DNA from: Chitinophagales bacterium
GTDB lineage: Bacteria > Bacteroidota > Bacteroidia > Chitinophagales > UBA2359
DNA length: 9,704 bases
Direction of reading: 5' to 3'
Assembly: GCA_020631035.1 (NCBI GenBank)
Contig: JAHDIA010000137.1
Coordinates: 1 to 9,704 of the forward strand
How positions within the stretch are numbered: position 1 is the first letter of the stretch; every line of letters starts with the position of its first letter. Shown here one piece after another: positions 8,301 through 9,704 of the stretch. Made by a program: the position numbers and the translations under genes. Below the pieces are notes generated by a model, which was not told the origin of the DNA, did no database searches, and was given only the letters and a program-made list of their open reading frames with translations.

Positions 8301-9165
8301 TTTTTGTAGTAGTTTGTCTATTGAAAGAAATGGTCAAAGAAGGCGTATGTCCCAAAACAGGATGAAAACGATTGCCTATATCAATACGCAGTGGATTTAG
8401 ATTGACGCCCACTCCAGCCGTAAAGTAAGCAAGGTCCGTTCCAAAACGACCATCTATCAAAGCAGAAGGAACAGTAGAGAAGCCTGCTCGTAAAATTAAT
8501 TTTTCCAAAATACTGTATTCAATTCCACCATTGAATCCCGCTGGATGATGAAAAGATTTTACCGTTTCCAAATAAATTCCAACTTGCTCAGAGGGGATAT
8601 AAGAAAAACCAAACTTAAAAGCAGAAAACAACAAATCTTCTTCTTGATCGGTGGTTTGTAGATTAAAAGGATTAAAGATATGAGCCGCCGCTGCTATACG
8701 GTCATTGAGTTGGTATTGCAAACCCAAGCCAAAGGTGATAGCAGACTTACTCCCAAACTCAGGAATGTTCAAATTGATAAAGTCAAATTCGGCACCAATG
8801 TTGAGTTTGTCTTCAAACAATTTTCGACCATAGGCCAAAACTGCTCTCTGGGTATTGTAGTCTTCCAAACCATAGTAATTGACCCCAATACCAAAGGTCC
8901 CAGAACGGGTAGGGATTGCCGCACTCAGCACAAGCGCATTGAGTTCCGTCAACAAGAAACGATTTTCGATGCCCACACCCGCAGAGATTTGTTCAATGTC
9001 TGCCAAACCTGCTTGATTGGTAAAGACAGAAAAAGCATCAGAATGGGTACTGGCAGCATTGCCCAAGGCGGCTGCCCTTGCCCCATAAGTTTCAGGCACA
9101 TTTTGGGCAGTCAAAGCAAGCGATGCCGAAAGAAAAATTAATATATAAAAAAATGTTTTGTTCAT
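8278..9165 (-). CDS. PorV/PorQ-like outer-membrane beta-barrel protein
   Basis: A 295-residue protein with a clear signal peptide (MNKTFFYILIFLSASLALTA/Q, cleavage near residue 20). Just after it comes the family signature YGARAAALGNA...DAFSVFTNQAGLA (27-55), typical of PorV/PorQ-type proteins, relatives of FadL-like barrels in Bacteroidota. The remainder alternates hydrophobic and polar residues as in beta-strands, and the last predicted strand (HTPSLTISF) is followed by a polar, acidic tail of about 16 residues. Some members serve type IX secretion (PorV shuttles cargo to the attachment complex; PorQ acts with PorZ), but this one is shorter than PorV, and I see no specific evidence for either, so no symbol is given. 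It is the first gene of a two-gene cluster whose second start lies inside its last codons. Confidence 0.87.
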   Translation of the reverse strand: MNKTFFYILIFLSASLALTAQNVPETYGARAAALGNAASTHSDAFSVFTNQAGLADIEQISAGVGIENRFLLTELNALVLSAAIPTRSGTFGIGVNYYGLEDYNTQRAVLAYGRKLFEDKLNIGAEFDFINLNIPEFGSKSAITFGLGLQYQLNDRIAAAAHIFNPFNLQTTDQEEDLLFSAFKFGFSYIPSEQVGIYLETVKSFHHPAGFNGGIEYSILEKLILRAGFSTVPSALIDGRFGTDLAYFTAGVGVNLNPLRIDIGNRFHPVLGHTPSLTISFNRQTTTKNEVPEEE

Positions 9166-9301
9166 AAGGGATATAGTGATCTAGTATTTTTCATGCAAAA
9201 TGGGGTCTAAAATACAGAAATTAATAGGATTGCCCCACAAACAAGCTGTTAATTTTTGTGTATTTGTATCCAAGCATCAAAATCCCACCAAATCTGTCCC
9301 C
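9166..9301 (-). promoter_or_regulatory. Leader region of the PorV-like/HhH operon
   Basis: AT-rich spacer between the palindrome array and the PorV-like start. It must hold the operon promoter unless transcription enters from beyond the window. I found no exact TAnnTTTG box on the minus strand, and CCCTT, not a Shine-Dalgarno-like stretch, precedes the ATG at 9163-9165, so no precise site is proposed. Confidence 0.35.
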
Positions 9302-9704
9302 GTAGAGACACACGGTCATGCCGTCGGAACCCAAAACGGAACAGCCACCAAATGTAGGGGCAACCCTATATGTCTGCCCGAATCGAAAACGGGCGCAAAT
9401 GAACCCAAAACGGATGTATCGTAGGGGCAGGTTTTATGCCTGCCCGAACCGAAAACAGGCGCAAATAAACCAAAAACAGGCGTATCGTAGGGGCAGGTTT
9501 TATGCCTGCCCGAACCAAAAACGGGCACAAATGAACCAAAAACGGGCGTATCGTAGGGGCAGGTTTTATGCCTGCCCGAACCAAAAACGGGAGCAAATGA
9601 ACAAAAAACAGGCGTATCGTAGGGGCAGGTTTTATGCCTGCCCGAACCGAAAACGGAACAGGCACCAAACGTAGGGACATCCCTAGCGGATGCCCGAACC
9701 AAAA
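9302..9704. repeat. Tandem array of palindromic 'GTAGGGGCAGG' units, continues past right edge
   Basis: Units begin with GTAG(A/G)G at 9302, 9354, 9421, 9487, 9553, 9619 and 9671. Lengths are 52, 67, 66, 66, 66 and 52, with the last cut by the window end. Each has a short palindrome followed by a spacer rich in AAAACGGGC. In units 3-6 the stem is GGGCAGG/CCTGCCC around TTTTATG (for example 9425-9431 with 9439-9445). Other units keep a stem with different bases: ACGG/CCGT at 9312-9324, GGGCA/TGCCC at 9358-9379, CATCC/GGATG at 9678-9692. No T-run follows, so these are not ordinary terminators. The open frames on both strands here exist only because 66 is a multiple of three. This looks like a REP-like intergenic repeat expanded in tandem. 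Confidence 0.85.

Noticed and set aside
9425..9445. Array hairpins as intrinsic terminators
   Set aside because: Stems are GC-rich but no T-run follows on either strand, and the unit is repeated in tandem.
9316..9702. Open frames of 104-128 codons on both strands at the right edge with 22-residue repeats
   Set aside because: They exist only because the palindrome units are 66 bp (22 codons). Overlapping frames on both strands of a GC-rich repeat are not credible genes.
9302..9704. Possible CRISPR array
   Set aside because: The spacers are copies of each other, not unique; units are palindromic and vary between 52 and 67 bp, and no cas gene is present.

Overview
The window looks like chromosomal DNA of a Bacteroidota, most likely a Saprospiraceae-type (Saprospira, Aureispira or Lewinella-like) bacterium. 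The evidence is a very large Cys/Asp/Asn-rich secreted protein built of 'GCTDPxACNY...DDGSC' and 'CDDGCDLTxDxFD...CxC' repeats, an outer-membrane protein of the PorV/PorQ type, AT-rich DNA with A-rich sequence before starts in place of a Shine-Dalgarno site, and GC-richer dispersed palindromic repeats between genes. The genus is an inference. All credible genes lie on the minus strand, so transcription runs from right to left.

From the right: positions 9302-9704 hold an array of about seven 52-67 bp units, each with a small palindrome, running off the right edge. A roughly 140-bp leader (9166-9301) separates it from a two-gene cluster. The first gene (8278-9165) encodes a 295-residue PorV/PorQ-like outer-membrane barrel. 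The second (6099-8300) overlaps it by 23 bp and encodes a 733-residue protein with a signal peptide, a ComEA-like helix-hairpin-helix domain and a predicted outer-membrane beta-barrel ending in Phe. Both products should reach the outer membrane and are probably co-translated.

Positions 5486-6098 are non-coding and hold a composite repeat element (about 5611-5843) with an inverted repeat, two related direct copies and a perfect 7-bp hairpin.

The left 5.5 kb is one giant gene for a secreted repeat protein, read leftward from 5485 and leaving the window at position 1. It has an N-terminal signal peptide, Cys-rich repeats, a seven-blade propeller-like region, a linker module, two unrecognised insert domains, and then a second copy of the same series. 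A single ochre codon (TAA, 1247-1249) cuts the second propeller exactly where its sister blades have Tyr or Phe. The same frame then stays open for another 415 codons with perfectly recognisable blades and modules. The gene is therefore a recently broken allele, a sequencing error, or (less likely) a recoded gene. I found no RNA genes, CRISPR, transposase or prophage genes.
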